From: an uncultured Bacteroidales bacterium | Lineage (GTDB): Bacteria > Bacteroidota > Bacteroidia > Bacteroidales > UBA932 | Direction of reading: 5' to 3' | NCBI GenBank assembly: GCA_905236955.1 | Contig: CAJOQW010000124.1 | Coordinates: 1-6,664 of the forward strand | Length of the DNA stretch: 6,664 nucleotides | In this document: positions 1 through 6,537 of the stretch, piece after piece | How the letters are laid out: the number at the start of each line of letters is the position of its first letter | How positions within the stretch are numbered: position 1 is the first letter of the stretch | Translations under genes and position numbers: made by a program | The notes under the pieces: generated by a model | Told to the model about the DNA's origin: nothing | The model's input: the letters and a program-made list of their open reading frames with translations, nothing else | The model's database searches: none

Positions 1-1
1 A

Positions 2-10
2 GCTGAATAA
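2..10 (+). CDS. rpsB: Possible last codons of 30S ribosomal protein S2 (partial)
   Basis: The first bases can be read as GCT GAA TAA (Ala-Glu-stop), 27 bases before the tsf start. In most bacteria tsf directly follows rpsB, and many Bacteroidota S2 proteins end in an Ala/Glu-rich tail, so this could be the end of rpsB. Only two codons are visible, so the call rests almost wholly on gene order. The sequence between it and tsf shows no terminator, which would fit co-transcription. Confidence 0.3.
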   Translation, partial: AE

Positions 11-37
11 TTGTCAAACCGTTTAAAACAGAGAACA

Positions 38-1036
38 ATGGCTAACATTACAGCAGCAGACGTAATGAAACTCCGCAAGATGACATCTGCGGGTATGATG
101 GATTGCAAGAAGGCCCTCATCGAGGCCGACGGCGATTTCCAGAAGGCCGTGGACATCATCCGTGAGAAGGGCAAGCTCGTCGCCGCCAAGCGTGCGGACC
201 GCGAAACCTCCGAAGGGGCGGTAACTTCCCGCATCGAAAACGGCAGGGCAGTCCTCGTCGCTCTCGGTTGCGAGACTGACTTCGTCGCCCGTACCGAAGG
301 TTTCCAGTCCCTCGTCGAGGCCATAGCCGACATCGCCATCAAGAACTTCCCCGCTGACGCCGAGGCCCTCAAGGCCTGCCTGATGGAAGACGGCGAAACC
401 GTAGAGAAAGAGATCGAGGTCTTCACCGGCAAAACCGGCGAAAAGCTCTCCCTGGTTTACTACGGCAAGGTCGAGGCTCCTTATATCTATTCCTACATCC
501 ACAAGCTCACCGGCAAGCTCGGCGCGCTCGTAGGCCTCAACAAGGTCGTGGACGAGGGCCTGGCCAAGGGTCTTGCGATGCAGGTGGCTTCCATGAATCC
601 GGTCGCCCTTTCCCCGGCCGAGTGCTCGCAGGAGATGCTCGACAAGGAGTTCAAGGTGGCCGTAGAGAAGACCAAGGAAGAACTCGTCCAGAAGGCTGTC
701 AATGCCGCTCTCGACAAGGCCGGGATCAACCCCGCCCATGTTGACAGCGAGGCTCACATCGAGTCCAACACCGCCAAGGGCTGGCTCACTCCCGAGCAGG
801 CCGTCCAGGCCCGCGAGATCATCAAGACCGTCGGCGAACAGAAGGCTGCCAGCCTCCCCGCCCAGATGGTCGAGAACATCGCCAAGGGCCGTGTCCAGAA
901 GTTCCTCAAGGAGAGCACCCTGAGCGAGCAGGACTATCAGATGTCCGACGAGAAGGTCAGCGTGAAGGATGCTATCGCCAAGGTGGACAAGGAAGCCAAG
1001 GTGGTGGACTTCAAGCGCGTCAGCCTGAGCGACTAG
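38..1036 (+). CDS. tsf: Elongation factor Ts
   Basis: EF-Ts is the cytoplasmic nucleotide-exchange factor that releases GDP from EF-Tu so that EF-Tu can be recharged with GTP. The 332-residue protein starts with the N-terminal UBA-like domain (about residues 5-55), which carries the family signature around LRKMTSAGMMDCKKAL (12-27). The core contact motif TDFVAR follows at 80-85; its Asp-Phe pair is known to disturb the EF-Tu magnesium site. The rest is the dimerisation core. It is longer than E. coli EF-Ts (283 aa), as is usual in Bacteroidota. The ATG at 38 was chosen because MANITAADVMKLR is the canonical start; an in-frame TTG at 11 would add nine atypical residues. There is no clear Shine-Dalgarno sequence, only the A-rich stretch before the ATG. 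It probably belongs to an rpsB-tsf operon and ends at the hairpin at 1056. Confidence 0.98.
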   Translation: MANITAADVMKLRKMTSAGMMDCKKALIEADGDFQKAVDIIREKGKLVAAKRADRETSEGAVTSRIENGRAVLVALGCETDFVARTEGFQSLVEAIADIAIKNFPADAEALKACLMEDGETVEKEIEVFTGKTGEKLSLVYYGKVEAPYIYSYIHKLTGKLGALVGLNKVVDEGLAKGLAMQVASMNPVALSPAECSQEMLDKEFKVAVEKTKEELVQKAVNAALDKAGINPAHVDSEAHIESNTAKGWLTPEQAVQAREIIKTVGEQKAASLPAQMVENIAKGRVQKFLKESTLSEQDYQMSDEKVSVKDAIAKVDKEAKVVDFKRVSLSD

Positions 1037-1055
1037 TTGCCAGGGCTTGAAAATT

Positions 1056-1090
1056 TGAATGCCGGCTCGAAGGGGCCGGCATTCATTTTA
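1056..1090. terminator. Bidirectional intrinsic terminator between convergent genes
   Basis: The arms GAATGCCGGC (1057-1066) and GCCGGCATTC (1075-1084) are perfect reverse complements, giving a 10-bp GC-rich stem with an 8-base loop. On the + strand the stem is followed by ATTTTAT. On the minus strand it is followed by an AAATTTTC tract. It lies 20 bases after the tsf stop and 14-48 bases beyond the stop of the minus-strand lipoprotein gene, so it can end transcription from both sides. Confidence 0.85.
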
Positions 1091-1103
1091 TATGTCCTGG
1101 TGT

Positions 1104-2231
1104 TTATCGCACCCCGGCGAGGCAGACGTCGTTGACGGTCGAGGTGTTGTGGCTGAGCACCTGCAGGGCGCCGTTGTGCCAGATGCAGGCGTTGTAGGGA
1201 GCGTTGTCTATGGCGCGGAGGGAGGTGAGGTCGGTGGTGGAAATATATCCTCCGAGGCAGGTTTCACCGCCGGCCGCAGCCGTCGAAGAGACTATGCCGA
1301 ATCCTCCGAGCCCGCCGGAGAGGGCGTTGTAGCTGCCGTTGCTCCAATAGCAGGGATAGCCTATAAGGTTCCAGAATGAGAGCGAGCCGCCTATGATGAT
1401 GTCGGTCCCGTCCACCGCTATGCCGGATGTGGATGAGAAACCCTTGGTGAGGGGATCGGCGGGTGCCGGGAGGGCATGCACCCCGTCTCCGTCCCAATAT
1501 ACGGCGTATGTGCTGAAGTCCGGCGTCTGGGCATAACCCGAGACATACACTGTGCCCTTGCTTACGCAGATACCGGTTACGTGGTAGTAACTGTAACCTT
1601 CCAGAGCCGGCAGCCTCACCAGGGTGCCGTTCTTCCAGTAGCAGGCCGTGCGCTTTGCGTCGCCCGCTATCGAACCGCCCACGTAAACCGAGTTGCCATC
1701 CATGAATATGCAGGATGCGTCGGCATCGTCGATGTTGCCGCCGGAGAGGAGTTTTGGTTCGTTGCCGCCGACCTGGTAGCCGCCGTACCTGATGCCGTCC
1801 TTGGTGGTCGTGAAAGCCACCGCCCGCCCGGACCTGCCGGCCGCGATATCGACTATTTCCGCAGTGCTGTATCCGGGAAGGGAGGACATGTCGAAAGTCA
1901 CCGGCCTGCCGTCTTCCCAGACTACCGCCATGGGCTTTGCGCTGCGGGCTGTCTGGAAGTAACCGCCGACATATACCTTGCCGTCATATTCGGCGACCGC
2001 CGTGGCTCCTCCGCTGAAGAAACCGTAAGGCTCTTCCAGCTCGACCTCGGCTCCGTTCTTCCATAGTTTGGGCGTGGAGAAAAGCAGGTCCCCGCCTATG
2101 GGATACTCCGTGCCGCAGGCGTAGGCTTCGTAATGGTCGTATGGGATATCTTCCTGATCCTGCCTGGCGGCATCGCAGGCAGCTACGGCCAGCGACGCGG
2201 ACAGGAGACCATATATGATAGTTTTTCTCAT
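1104..2231 (-). CDS. Lipoprotein with seven propeller-like repeats, function unknown
   Basis: This is a 375-residue protein of unknown function. The N-terminus MRKTIIYGLLSASLAVAAC is a lipoprotein signal peptide with the lipidated cysteine at residue 19, so the mature protein should sit in the cell envelope. The rest is seven repeats of 45-51 residues. Each starts with a strand like VYVGG (at 36, 86, 137, 182, 228, 278 and 324) and carries a later aromatic-x-N/D-G turn: WKNG 57, WEDG 105, a degenerate YQVGG 152, YWKNG 198, YWDGDG 245, YWSNG 295 and IWHNG 350. The chain ends at the next VCLAG strand (369-373). Seven such blades suggest a beta-propeller, a fold used for binding or scaffolding; no catalytic motif is seen. 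The start at 2231 was chosen over an in-frame ATG at 2282 because only it places the signal peptide at the terminus. It is probably the last gene of the operon with the hydrolase and flippase, although a hairpin lies in the 55-base gap before it. Confidence 0.8.
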   Translation of the reverse strand: MRKTIIYGLLSASLAVAACDAARQDQEDIPYDHYEAYACGTEYPIGGDLLFSTPKLWKNGAEVELEEPYGFFSGGATAVAEYDGKVYVGGYFQTARSAKPMAVVWEDGRPVTFDMSSLPGYSTAEIVDIAAGRSGRAVAFTTTKDGIRYGGYQVGGNEPKLLSGGNIDDADASCIFMDGNSVYVGGSIAGDAKRTACYWKNGTLVRLPALEGYSYYHVTGICVSKGTVYVSGYAQTPDFSTYAVYWDGDGVHALPAPADPLTKGFSSTSGIAVDGTDIIIGGSLSFWNLIGYPCYWSNGSYNALSGGLGGFGIVSSTAAAGGETCLGGYISTTDLTSLRAIDNAPYNACIWHNGALQVLSHNTSTVNDVCLAGVR

Positions 2232-2236
2232 ACGGT

Positions 2237-2260
2237 AAAAACATGCATCAATTAGATGCA
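2237..2260 (-). other. Small hairpin plus T-run ahead of the lipoprotein gene
   Basis: On the minus strand TGCATC, a five-base loop TAATT and GATGCA form a perfect 6-bp stem (2260-2244). TGTTTTT follows and ends about five bases before the lipoprotein ATG. The form is that of a weak intrinsic terminator or attenuator that could reduce expression of the lipoprotein relative to the hydrolase. The stem is short and AT-rich, so chance is a real alternative. Confidence 0.3.
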
Positions 2261-2286
2261 AAAAAGGCAAGGAAAGTTGCATGAGC

Positions 2287-4251
2287 TCAGTTCCGCGCCC
2301 CGAGACTGATGAACGAACCCTTGTGGATGGAGACCTTGCAGGCCCTGTAGTCGCGTCTTGCTGCGGAATACGGGTTCTCCAGGAAGGTCTGCGGATTCAT
2401 GGCCACCAGGGGGAACCATGAACTTTGGATATGGACCATTATCCTGTGCCCGGGGGCGAAGCAGTGGCAGATGCCGTTCATCTCGAAGTCTATCCCGAAA
2501 GTGCGTCCCGGCTCCACCGCTTCGGCTTTTTCAGGCGAGCGGCGCCATCGGGCGGGCATTACCTCCCCCCGTACGAGGGTCTGCGTGCCGTCCGGGGCCA
2601 GGTCTATCAGCTTTACCACAAAATCGGCGTCGGTGCCGTCTATCGAAGCCTCGAGATGCACTTTCACCGGACCTATCCCCCATAATGTATCCTTGAGCGG
2701 ACGCGTGAGCACCCGGCTCAGCACGTCCTTCCTTGCGGCCGCAAAATTCTGAGGTGCCCACATATAGGACTTGTCCCTCCAGGAGGCATCGGACTCCATG
2801 TAAGGCACGGGGTCGGAGGGGTCGGATACATAACTTCCCGCCGCTATCGCGAAGGTCCTGCGGACCTGGGGAAGTGGATCTTCGACCAGCATCAGGTCTT
2901 CGATACCGGTGGGGAAGACCATCTCCCGGCAAGGGGGCCCCGCCCCCTTGCCTTCCAGATAATATGCGAAGAACGGGTATTCCACCTTTTCCAGGAAAAA
3001 GTCCACGTTCCTCCAGCCGCCATGCGTCCAAGGGCCGCAGGCCAGATAGGATTCCGTGGCGGGGGACTGTTCCTTCAGGGCCTTGTAAGTTGCGATGGCG
3101 CCATAGGCGTCTTCGGCATCGTACAGGCCGCCGACCACCAGGACCGCGGGCTTCACATCCTTCAGGTGCCTGAGCGGACAGCGCTCTTTCCAGAAGGAGT
3201 CATAGTCGGGATGAGCCTTTATCTCCTTGAAGAATCCGACGGAATCCACGGCCCTGAAAATCTGCCGCATGCTCTTTCCCTTGAAGAAGTCGTAGATGCT
3301 GCATCCTTCGGGGACCTTGGCCAGGGACTCCTTGGAGTCGGGGGTGGGATTGTCTTTGGGGCGGAAGAAACTGCTGCCGAACCCGTACATGTCGGAAAGC
3401 ATGAAAGCCCCGTTGTGGTGGGTGTCGTCCCCCTTCCACCAGTCGGTGACCGGGGCCTGGGGGCTTGCCGCCTTCAGGGCGGGATGACCGCATACCGAAG
3501 CCAGGGTGGCGTAGAATCCCGGGTAGGAAACACCGAAGATGCCCACGTTGCCGTTGCTGGAGGTATTGGCAAGCAGCCAGTCTATGGTGTCGTAGGTGTC
3601 GGTGGCCTCGTCGCAAATGCCGTCCAGCGGCCGGACGTTCTCGAATTCCCCCTCGCTCATGAACGTGCCGCGGACGTTCTGGAATACCACTATGTAGCCA
3701 TTGTCCGTGAACATGCGCAGGTTGTCCCACAGGTCGCCCGGGCCGCCGCTGCCGAAGGGGCAGCATGGATAAGGGCTGCGCTGGAGGATTATGGGCCTTC
3801 CTCCGAGGCCGACTGGTTCATACACGGCCGTGTACAGGCGCGTGCCGTCGCGCATGGGTACGTAACATTCCCTTTTGGTATAGCGGTACTTCTGCCATGG
3901 TTCCCTCAGGACCATGACGCCCGCGGCGGTGCGCCACCGCGAACAATAGGCGGCCACGCTGAGTATCGATACGCTTCCGTCCCCATGTCTGATGCGCCCC
4001 TCCGCCGTTACGGTGCCGGCGTGGAGGACTTTGCCCTCCCCGTTGAAAATCAGGATGGTATCTCCCGTGTGAAGGTCTTTCGGGGGGAGGCAGTTCTTTA
4101 TCTCGCTTGTCTTGAGGAGCCGCAGTTTGCTTTCTCCCGGGCCCCTGCCGGGATAGTCCACCTCGGTCTTGGCGCCCCCGAGCCGGCCGGTGACATCCGC
4201 CACCAGCCCTTTCGCACCTGCTTCCTTGAGCCACGCCAGGGTATATTCCAT
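2287..4251 (-). CDS. CocE/NonD-family (peptidase S15-like) serine hydrolase with extra N-terminal domain
   Basis: This is a 654-residue alpha/beta hydrolase of the X-Pro dipeptidyl-peptidase/CocE esterase superfamily, which cuts ester or amide bonds with a Ser-Asp-His triad. The family start motif is at VPMRDGTRLYTAVYEP (131-146). NVRGTFMSEGEF (192-203) matches the usual DVRG-SEG segment. The nucleophile is Ser242 in GVSYPG, the likely acid is Asp378 in GGLYDAED, and the likely base is His410 in GPWTHGGW. The C-terminal part (about 525-650) is the jelly-roll typical of the family, with GIGPVKVHLEASIDGTDADF (525-544) and GHRIMVHIQSSWFPL (601-615). The substrate cannot be read from sequence; peptides, acyl esters and glutaryl-type amides are all known in the family. 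Residues 1-115 are not part of a normal CocE protein and resemble the C-terminal half of an NlpC/P60 domain (see findings). No signal peptide is visible, so it should be cytoplasmic if the start is right. The ATG directly abuts the flippase stop (TAAATG), which suggests translational coupling. Codon use in the extra domain matches the rest. Confidence 0.92.
   Translation of the reverse strand: MEYTLAWLKEAGAKGLVADVTGRLGGAKTEVDYPGRGPGESKLRLLKTSEIKNCLPPKDLHTGDTILIFNGEGKVLHAGTVTAEGRIRHGDGSVSILSVAAYCSRWRTAAGVMVLREPWQKYRYTKRECYVPMRDGTRLYTAVYEPVGLGGRPIILQRSPYPCCPFGSGGPGDLWDNLRMFTDNGYIVVFQNVRGTFMSEGEFENVRPLDGICDEATDTYDTIDWLLANTSSNGNVGIFGVSYPGFYATLASVCGHPALKAASPQAPVTDWWKGDDTHHNGAFMLSDMYGFGSSFFRPKDNPTPDSKESLAKVPEGCSIYDFFKGKSMRQIFRAVDSVGFFKEIKAHPDYDSFWKERCPLRHLKDVKPAVLVVGGLYDAEDAYGAIATYKALKEQSPATESYLACGPWTHGGWRNVDFFLEKVEYPFFAYYLEGKGAGPPCREMVFPTGIEDLMLVEDPLPQVRRTFAIAAGSYVSDPSDPVPYMESDASWRDKSYMWAPQNFAAARKDVLSRVLTRPLKDTLWGIGPVKVHLEASIDGTDADFVVKLIDLAPDGTQTLVRGEVMPARWRRSPEKAEAVEPGRTFGIDFEMNGICHCFAPGHRIMVHIQSSWFPLVAMNPQTFLENPYSAARRDYRACKVSIHKGSFISLGARN
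3906..4251 (-). other. N-terminal extension of the hydrolase, NlpC/P60-like without cysteine
   Basis: These are residues 1-115 of the CocE-like protein. The stretch HTGDTILIF (61-69), then KVLHAGTV (74-81), GRIRHGDGSV (85-94) and AAYCSRWRTAAGVMVL (100-115) follows the usual order of NlpC/P60 hydrolases: GDLVFF, HVGIY, a glycine-His loop, then a Tyr-x-x-R strand. His77 would match the catalytic histidine. Where these enzymes have DCSG, the best counterpart here is ADVTG (18-22), with Val in place of Cys. The assignment is by eye and tentative. If right, the domain is probably inactive and serves binding or assembly. Confidence 0.4.
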
Positions 4252-5724
4252 TTATTTCAGGCTCTTGAGCGATTTGAGGGTGAACGCCCCGTAAACTGCG
4301 ATGAGGACGGTGTTGATACCCATCCACAATATCAACTTCCAGCTCATGGGGGACGCGTCGGAAAGGCCCATGGACCCCTGGATGAACCTGGATGCGGCCT
4401 CGAGGACCAGCGCCAGGGCGAATGCTGTGAAGAAGTTGGTCATGTCGTAGGGAACCGGCTTTTTCTTCTGGCCTATGAAGTAGCTCAGGAGCATGGCGGT
4501 GCCGTAGCCGGCGAAACCTCCCCACGCACAGGCTATGTAGCCGTATTTGGGAACGAAGGCCACGTTGATGCCTATCATCACAGCCGCCCCGATGAAGCTT
4601 ATGAGTGCTCCCCACCAGGTCTGGTCGCTGAGTTTGTACCAGAAAGACAGGTTGAAGAAGATGCCCATGAAGATTTCCGCCATCATCACTATGGGTATGA
4701 CCTTCAGGCCGGGCCAGTAGCTGCCTGTACCGGCGAAGTAGCGTAGTACAGGCAGGTAGAAGAGTACGGCCAGCCAGGCCAGGAGGGCGAAGATGACGAA
4801 GAATTTCATGCCGTCCCTCAATGTTTCCGGACTGTCCTTGTCGCGGCTGCCGTTGAAGACGAGGGGCTCGTAGGCATAGCGGAAGGCCTGGGTGAGCAGA
4901 GCCAGGATCATGGCAATCTTCACGCAGGCGCCGTAGATGCCCAGCTGCACCTTGCCTTCGGGGCCCGGGACCAGCCACGGGTAGAGTATCTTGTCGGCCA
5001 CCTGGTTGAGAATACCTACGATACCGAAGAGCAACAGCGGCCAGGTGTATCCGAGCATGCGTTTGGCAAGCCCCTTGTCCCAGCCGTAGAAAAGGCCCTT
5101 GATTTCGGGGATGAAGAGAAGGGAGACGAGGGTGGTGCAGACGAGATTGATGAAGAATATGAAGCCTACCCCGTAGTTGTATTTGACCCACAGCGCCCCG
5201 TAGGATGCATGCGGAAGGAGGAACAGCGCGAGATTGAGGAGTACGTTGGGGATGATGAAGGCGAACTTGAGGGCCACGAAGCGCATGGGCCTCTGCTGCT
5301 GCCTCAGACGGCTGAACATTATGGCCTGGAAGGCATCCTGCGCCACTATGAGGGCCATGCAGCCTACGTATTCGGGATGGTCGGCATAACCCAGTGCTCC
5401 CGAAATGGGATGCAGGAATGCCAGCACGGCGCCGATGAAGACCAGGCAGACCAGGCCGACGAGGCGGAGGGTCGTGCTATATACCATCTTTCCATCTTCC
5501 CCGTCCTTGTTGGAGAAGCGGAAGAGGGTGGTTTCCATGCCGAAGGTGAGGATGACCAGGAGCAGGGCTGTGTAGGCATACAGGTTGGTGACTATGCCGT
5601 AACCGCCGCTTTCCGCGGCGATCTTCAGGGTATAGACCGGCACGAGCAGATAATTGAGGAATCTGCCGATTATGCTGCTCAGCCCGTATATGGCCGTATC
5701 TTTTGCCAGGGATTTTAGGTTCAT
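4252..5724 (-). CDS. Polysaccharide/lipid-linked oligosaccharide flippase (Wzx-like, MATE/MVF superfamily)
   Basis: This 490-residue integral inner-membrane protein belongs to the oligosaccharide flippase group of the MOP exporter superfamily, which moves lipid-linked sugar units across the inner membrane. I count about 14 hydrophobic segments, near residues 11-30, 42-62, 86-106, 118-138, 149-170, 184-206, 226-244, 264-282, 306-328, 341-361, 373-391, 396-417, 429-447 and 464-483. This matches family length and topology. The opening LAKDTAIYGLSSIIGRFLNY (6-25) is the typical first-helix motif in Bacteroidota homologues. The ATG at 5724 was chosen because it starts just before this motif; the open frame reaches 5763 but would overlap the divergent gene. 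No glycosyltransferases are in the window, so its glycan is unknown, and a general envelope or capsule role is an inference. It is the first gene of the minus-strand operon, with the CocE-like hydrolase immediately after its stop. Confidence 0.9.
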   Translation of the reverse strand: MNLKSLAKDTAIYGLSSIIGRFLNYLLVPVYTLKIAAESGGYGIVTNLYAYTALLLVILTFGMETTLFRFSNKDGEDGKMVYSTTLRLVGLVCLVFIGAVLAFLHPISGALGYADHPEYVGCMALIVAQDAFQAIMFSRLRQQQRPMRFVALKFAFIIPNVLLNLALFLLPHASYGALWVKYNYGVGFIFFINLVCTTLVSLLFIPEIKGLFYGWDKGLAKRMLGYTWPLLLFGIVGILNQVADKILYPWLVPGPEGKVQLGIYGACVKIAMILALLTQAFRYAYEPLVFNGSRDKDSPETLRDGMKFFVIFALLAWLAVLFYLPVLRYFAGTGSYWPGLKVIPIVMMAEIFMGIFFNLSFWYKLSDQTWWGALISFIGAAVMIGINVAFVPKYGYIACAWGGFAGYGTAMLLSYFIGQKKKPVPYDMTNFFTAFALALVLEAASRFIQGSMGLSDASPMSWKLILWMGINTVLIAVYGAFTLKSLKSLK

Positions 5725-5729
5725 TTGCA

Positions 5730-5737
5730 CAAAAATA
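5730..5737 (-). promoter_or_regulatory. -7 box for the flippase operon
   Basis: On the minus strand TATTTTTG matches the Bacteroidota -7 consensus TAnnTTTG exactly. Only five bases (TGCAA) separate it from the flippase ATG at 5724, so transcription would start at or within a few bases of the start codon. I do not see a convincing -33 TTTG at the usual spacing, so the call rests on the -7 box and its position in a 30-base divergent gap. Confidence 0.5.
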
Positions 5738-5739
5738 GT

Positions 5740-5747
5740 TAAATTTG
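5740..5747 (+). promoter_or_regulatory. -7 box for the PPIase lipoprotein gene
   Basis: TAAATTTG matches the Bacteroidota -7 consensus TAnnTTTG exactly and ends seven bases before the ATG at 5755. It predicts a leader of only about 1-5 bases. A TTTG lies upstream at 5724-5727, but 12 bases away rather than the expected ~19-21, so the -33 element is uncertain. Confidence 0.5.
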
Positions 5748-5754
5748 TGCCATT

Positions 5755-6465
5755 ATGAAACATTATCTTTTAATAGCTGCAAGCTGCCTGGCAGCGGCGC
5801 TGATGGCATGCGCCTGCGGTAACGGCACCAAGAAATCCGAGGCCGAACTGGCCAAGGCCAAAGCCGATTCCATAGCCGCCGCCAAGGCCATGCAGGCAAA
5901 GCAAGACTCCATCAAGATGGCAAACGCACGGAAGAAAGTGTCGGAACTCCCCGAGGAGCCGGTATTCGACATCGTCACCAACCATGGCACCATGGTGGTC
6001 AAACTCTACTCCAAAACCCCCAAGCACCGCGACAACTTCGCAAAGCTCGCGCTTTCGGGCTACTATAACGGAACATTGTTCCACCGTGTCATCAACGGTT
6101 TCATGATCCAGGCGGGCGACCCTCTGTCGAAGGACCCCTCGCAAAAGGCCAAATGGGGCACCGGCGGCCCTGACTATACCATCCCCGCCGAGTTCATTCC
6201 CGAATACAAGCATAAGAAAGGTGCCCTCGCCGCCGCCCGCAGGGGCGATGCCGCCAATCCGTATAAAGAATCTTCAGGTTCCCAGTTCTATATCGTGCAG
6301 AACGCCGACGCCTGCGCCCAGCTGGACGGGAACTATACGGTTTTCGGCGAGACCCTCGAAGGGCTCAAGACCGTCGATGCCATTGCAGGCGTAGAAACCG
6401 ACGGCCGCGACTGCCCGGTAACCCCCGTGAAAATTATTACTGTAAAATTACACGAAGGAAAGTAG
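5755..6465 (+). CDS. Cyclophilin-type peptidyl-prolyl cis-trans isomerase, lipoprotein
   Basis: This enzyme speeds cis-trans isomerisation of X-Pro bonds and so aids protein folding. The 236-residue product starts with a lipoprotein signal peptide ending in LMAC (lipidated Cys19; Cys21 lies two residues on), which places it in the cell envelope. Residues 25-62 are an Ala/Lys-rich, probably helical spacer. The cyclophilin domain runs from about 70 to 233. It contains FHRVINGFMIQAGDP (109-123, catalytic Arg111), SSGSQFYIVQ (173-182) and LDGNYTVFGE (190-199). The position of the human CypA tryptophan (W121) is not Trp here, as in many bacterial cyclophilins, which usually lowers cyclosporin binding. 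The ATG at 5755 is forced, since any later Met would destroy the signal peptide. It is divergent from the flippase operon, appears monocistronic, and ends at the terminator at 6538. Confidence 0.95.
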   Translation: MKHYLLIAASCLAAALMACACGNGTKKSEAELAKAKADSIAAAKAMQAKQDSIKMANARKKVSELPEEPVFDIVTNHGTMVVKLYSKTPKHRDNFAKLALSGYYNGTLFHRVINGFMIQAGDPLSKDPSQKAKWGTGGPDYTIPAEFIPEYKHKKGALAAARRGDAANPYKESSGSQFYIVQNADACAQLDGNYTVFGETLEGLKTVDAIAGVETDGRDCPVTPVKIITVKLHEGK

Positions 6466-6484
6466 TTTGGCACGGACCTTGAAA

Positions 6485-6534
6485 TAGAATTTAACCGAAT
6501 AGTTTTTTCATAGGTTAAATTTTAGGTTAGAATT
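6485..6534. repeat. Inverted and tandem repeat cluster downstream of the PPIase gene
   Basis: AATTTAACC (6488-6496) is the exact reverse complement of GGTTAAATT (6513-6521), extendable by three more pairs including one wobble. The right arm is part of a 12-base imperfect tandem repeat, TAGGTTAAATTT (6511-6522) then TAGGTTAGAATT (6523-6534), identical at 10 of 12 places. The two right copies could pair alternately with the left arm. The T-run lies inside the loop rather than after the stem, so this is not a classical terminator. It may be a 3' UTR structure or a protein-binding array. Confidence 0.55.
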
Positions 6535-6537
6535 GCG

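Larger units (their letters stand above)
5727..5750. repeat. Inverted repeat across the divergent promoter region
   Basis: GCACAAA (5727-5733) and TTTGTGC (5744-5750) are perfect 7-bp reverse complements around a 10-base AT-rich centre. Each arm covers the TTTG half of one of the two facing -7 boxes. This could be an operator for a dimeric regulator or simply the result of two similar promoters placed back to back. Confidence 0.6.

Noticed and set aside
23..757. A 244-codon minus-strand open frame opposite tsf.
   Set aside because: It lies within the unmistakable tsf coding region; the Leu/Gly/Asp-rich translation is what reverse reading of this codon pattern gives.
1476..2066. A 196-codon + strand open frame opposite the lipoprotein gene.
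   Set aside because: It is antisense to a gene with a signal peptide and seven regular repeats; no domain or plausible start context is seen.
2232..2282. A 17-residue N-terminal extension of the lipoprotein from the ATG at 2282.
   Set aside because: It would bury the lipoprotein signal peptide behind extra residues and would run through the hairpin; the ATG at 2231 gives a textbook start.
3022..4746. A 574-codon open frame on the + strand opposite the hydrolase and flippase genes.
   Set aside because: It is antisense to two genes with clear family motifs and crosses their junction. Its translation has no recognisable domain, and GC-rich third positions of the real genes explain why it stays open.
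3818..5191. A 457-codon open frame on the minus strand in another phase across the flippase-hydrolase junction.
   Set aside because: It overlaps both real genes out of phase. The product is rich in Arg, His, Gly and Pro with no domain, typical of a shifted reading of GC-rich coding DNA.
6493..6510. A tiny minus-strand frame, ATG AAA AAA CTA TTC GGT TAA, that looks like a lipoprotein or leader-peptide start.
   Set aside because: It stops after six codons and lies within the repeat cluster; nothing downstream on that strand would use it as a leader.
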